5,315 nt of DNA. It comes from an uncultured Selenomonadales bacterium (lineage in GTDB: Bacteria > Bacillota > Negativicutes > Selenomonadales > Selenomonadaceae). Location of the stretch: assembly GCA_937915725.1 (NCBI GenBank), contig CALGGV010000352.1, forward strand, positions 1 through 5,315. The letters run 5' to 3'. Both the position numbers and the translations under genes were made by a program. Below, piece by piece: positions 4,413 to 5,315 of the stretch. Position 1 is the first letter of the stretch. Each line of letters begins with the position of its first letter. The notes beneath the pieces are model-generated. The model searched no databases and had not been told where the DNA came from. It saw only the letters and a list, made by a program, of their open reading frames with translations.

Positions 4413-5315
4413 TCCTCGTCGGGATTAACAATATCTTCAGAAATATCTTGAACGGGAAAAAGTTCCTGCATTTTAGCATCAATTTCTTTAAGATTTGGCT
4501 CCCAAATTCCCAATTCATTTTCTCTGCCCGGCAACATTACGGTAGTTGGAAGATCGCTACTCATTCTGCGCAAAACGTTAGCTAAATGTGCCGAGTCAAA
4601 AATTTCTGCGCTGGTTTCCATTTTATTTCTAAAAATATCAGCAATGGCGGGCAGTTTAGGAATTGTTTCAAGCTGTAAAACTTTTGCATAAAAAGCCTTG
4701 AAAAATTTTTGCTGGCGTTGAACTCTGCCGACATCGCCTAATTTTTCACTGCGATAACGTAAATATTTTTGGGATTCTTCGCCGTTCAAATGCTGGTAAC
4801 CTTGCCCCAAATGAATTTCTAAGCCGGATTCCGGATCTTCATAATCCATATCTTCTTCAACATAAATATCAACGCCGCCGAAAATATCAACCAATTCTGC
4901 AAAAGTATTCATATCAATAACAACGTACTGATGAACGGAAATTCCCAACAAATTTGAAATGTGGCGAACAATCAAACTTGCGCCGCCCCACGTGTACAAA
5001 CTGCCGACACGTCCTGCGGAAGAATCAGCTGAAACCCACGTATCACGCGGGATTGAAATTAGCCGTGATTTTCCTGTATCGTTTGAAAAACTTAAAAGCA
5101 AAATTGTATCAGCCTCGCGCCCGCCGTTTTCGCCGTCGTCAATTCCCAAAATTAAAATATTTGTGTAGCCGTCAAATTTGGGATTTATTTCGCCGGTACG
5201 TGCCACGCGGCGTTCATTATAGCCTTCATACATGGAGCTAAATTCATCATAAACGCGGCTTGCAATGTTGTAAACGCCCAACCCCACAAATAAAGTTGCA
5301 GAGCAAATTAAAATC
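4406..5315 (-). CDS. LytR-CpsA-Psr (LCP) family protein, 5' end outside window
   Basis: LCP proteins are membrane-anchored enzymes whose extracytoplasmic domain transfers glycopolymers from a polyprenyl-phosphate carrier to peptidoglycan or other acceptors. The frame is open to the right edge. The visible N-terminus (ILICSATLFVGLGVYNIA) is the end of a transmembrane helix, so the true start lies beyond 5315; GTG 5287 lies inside this helix and is unlikely to be the start. Numbered from that GTG, the LCP domain (about 40-205) shows NILILGIDD (43-51), READTILLLS (57-66) and IPRDTWV (79-85). It continues with YTWGG (98-102), DIFGGVDIYVEEDM (134-147), LNGEESQKYLRYR (167-179) and DVGRVQRQQKFF (185-196), covering the conserved arginines and aspartates that bind the pyrophosphate and metal. 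A short acidic tail ends in DEEE. The stop codon TAG is the first anchor of octamer element 2. The acceptor and polymer cannot be inferred here. Confidence 0.94.
   Translation of the reverse strand, partial: ILICSATLFVGLGVYNIASRVYDEFSSMYEGYNERRVARTGEINPKFDGYTNILILGIDDGENGGREADTILLLSFSNDTGKSRLISIPRDTWVSADSSAGRVGSLYTWGGASLIVRHISNLLGISVHQYVVIDMNTFAELVDIFGGVDIYVEEDMDYEDPESGLEIHLGQGYQHLNGEESQKYLRYRSEKLGDVGRVQRQQKFFKAFYAKVLQLETIPKLPAIADIFRNKMETSAEIFDSAHLANVLRRMSSDLPTTVMLPGRENELGIWEPNLKEIDAKMQELFPVQDISEDIVNPDEEE

Noticed and set aside
4954..5241. Open frames on the plus strand opposite the LCP gene, and similar ones opposite rsfS and cvfB
   Set aside because: Their translations show no family features, they lie fully antisense to strongly conserved genes, and nothing upstream suggests translation.

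Overview
The window is AT-rich bacterial DNA. Every gene I can support is on the minus strand, so transcription runs from the right end (5315) to the left end (1). The gene content suggests Bacillota: an LCP cell-wall ligase, RsfS, a CvfB-type S1 protein, CoaE beside a lytic transglycosylase, strong Shine-Dalgarno sites and many TTG starts. The order LCP-rsfS-cvfB followed by coaE-transglycosylase recalls the Negativicutes. That placement is inference from gene order and was not tested by a search.

Layout in transcription order: (1) an LCP-family protein, 5' end outside the window (5315-4406); (2) an octamer-repeat hairpin (about 4412-4320) that begins on the LCP stop codon; (3) rsfS, ribosomal silencing factor (4307-3963, TTG start); (4) cvfB-like S1/winged-helix RNA-binding protein (3973-3110), overlapping rsfS; (5) a second octamer-repeat hairpin (3120-3056) that encodes the last residues and stop codon of cvfB; (6) coaE, dephospho-CoA kinase (3033-2422, TTG start); (7) a membrane-anchored lytic transglycosylase (2429-1794, TTG start), overlapping coaE; (8) a long-chain-type polyprenyl diphosphate synthase (1768-806, probable TTG start); (9) a 302-bp spacer made entirely of two identical 151-bp copies of a sequence derived from the 3' end of gene 8; (10) an unrecognised gene (482 to beyond position 1), cut by the window edge.

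The genes look like a compact housekeeping block: envelope assembly (LCP ligase, transglycosylase, polyprenyl diphosphate for quinone or lipid carrier), ribosome control (RsfS, CvfB) and CoA synthesis. Tight spacing and overlaps suggest co-transcription. I saw no intrinsic terminator, tRNA, rRNA, CRISPR array or transposase.

The most unusual content lies between the genes. The two hairpin elements are built on a strict 8-nt period, with invariant TAGT/ACTA anchors around a shared TAGTAAAAACTA core, and each supplies the TAG stop codon of the gene upstream. The second oddity is the tandem 151-bp repeat of a diverged 3' end of the polyprenyl synthase gene.
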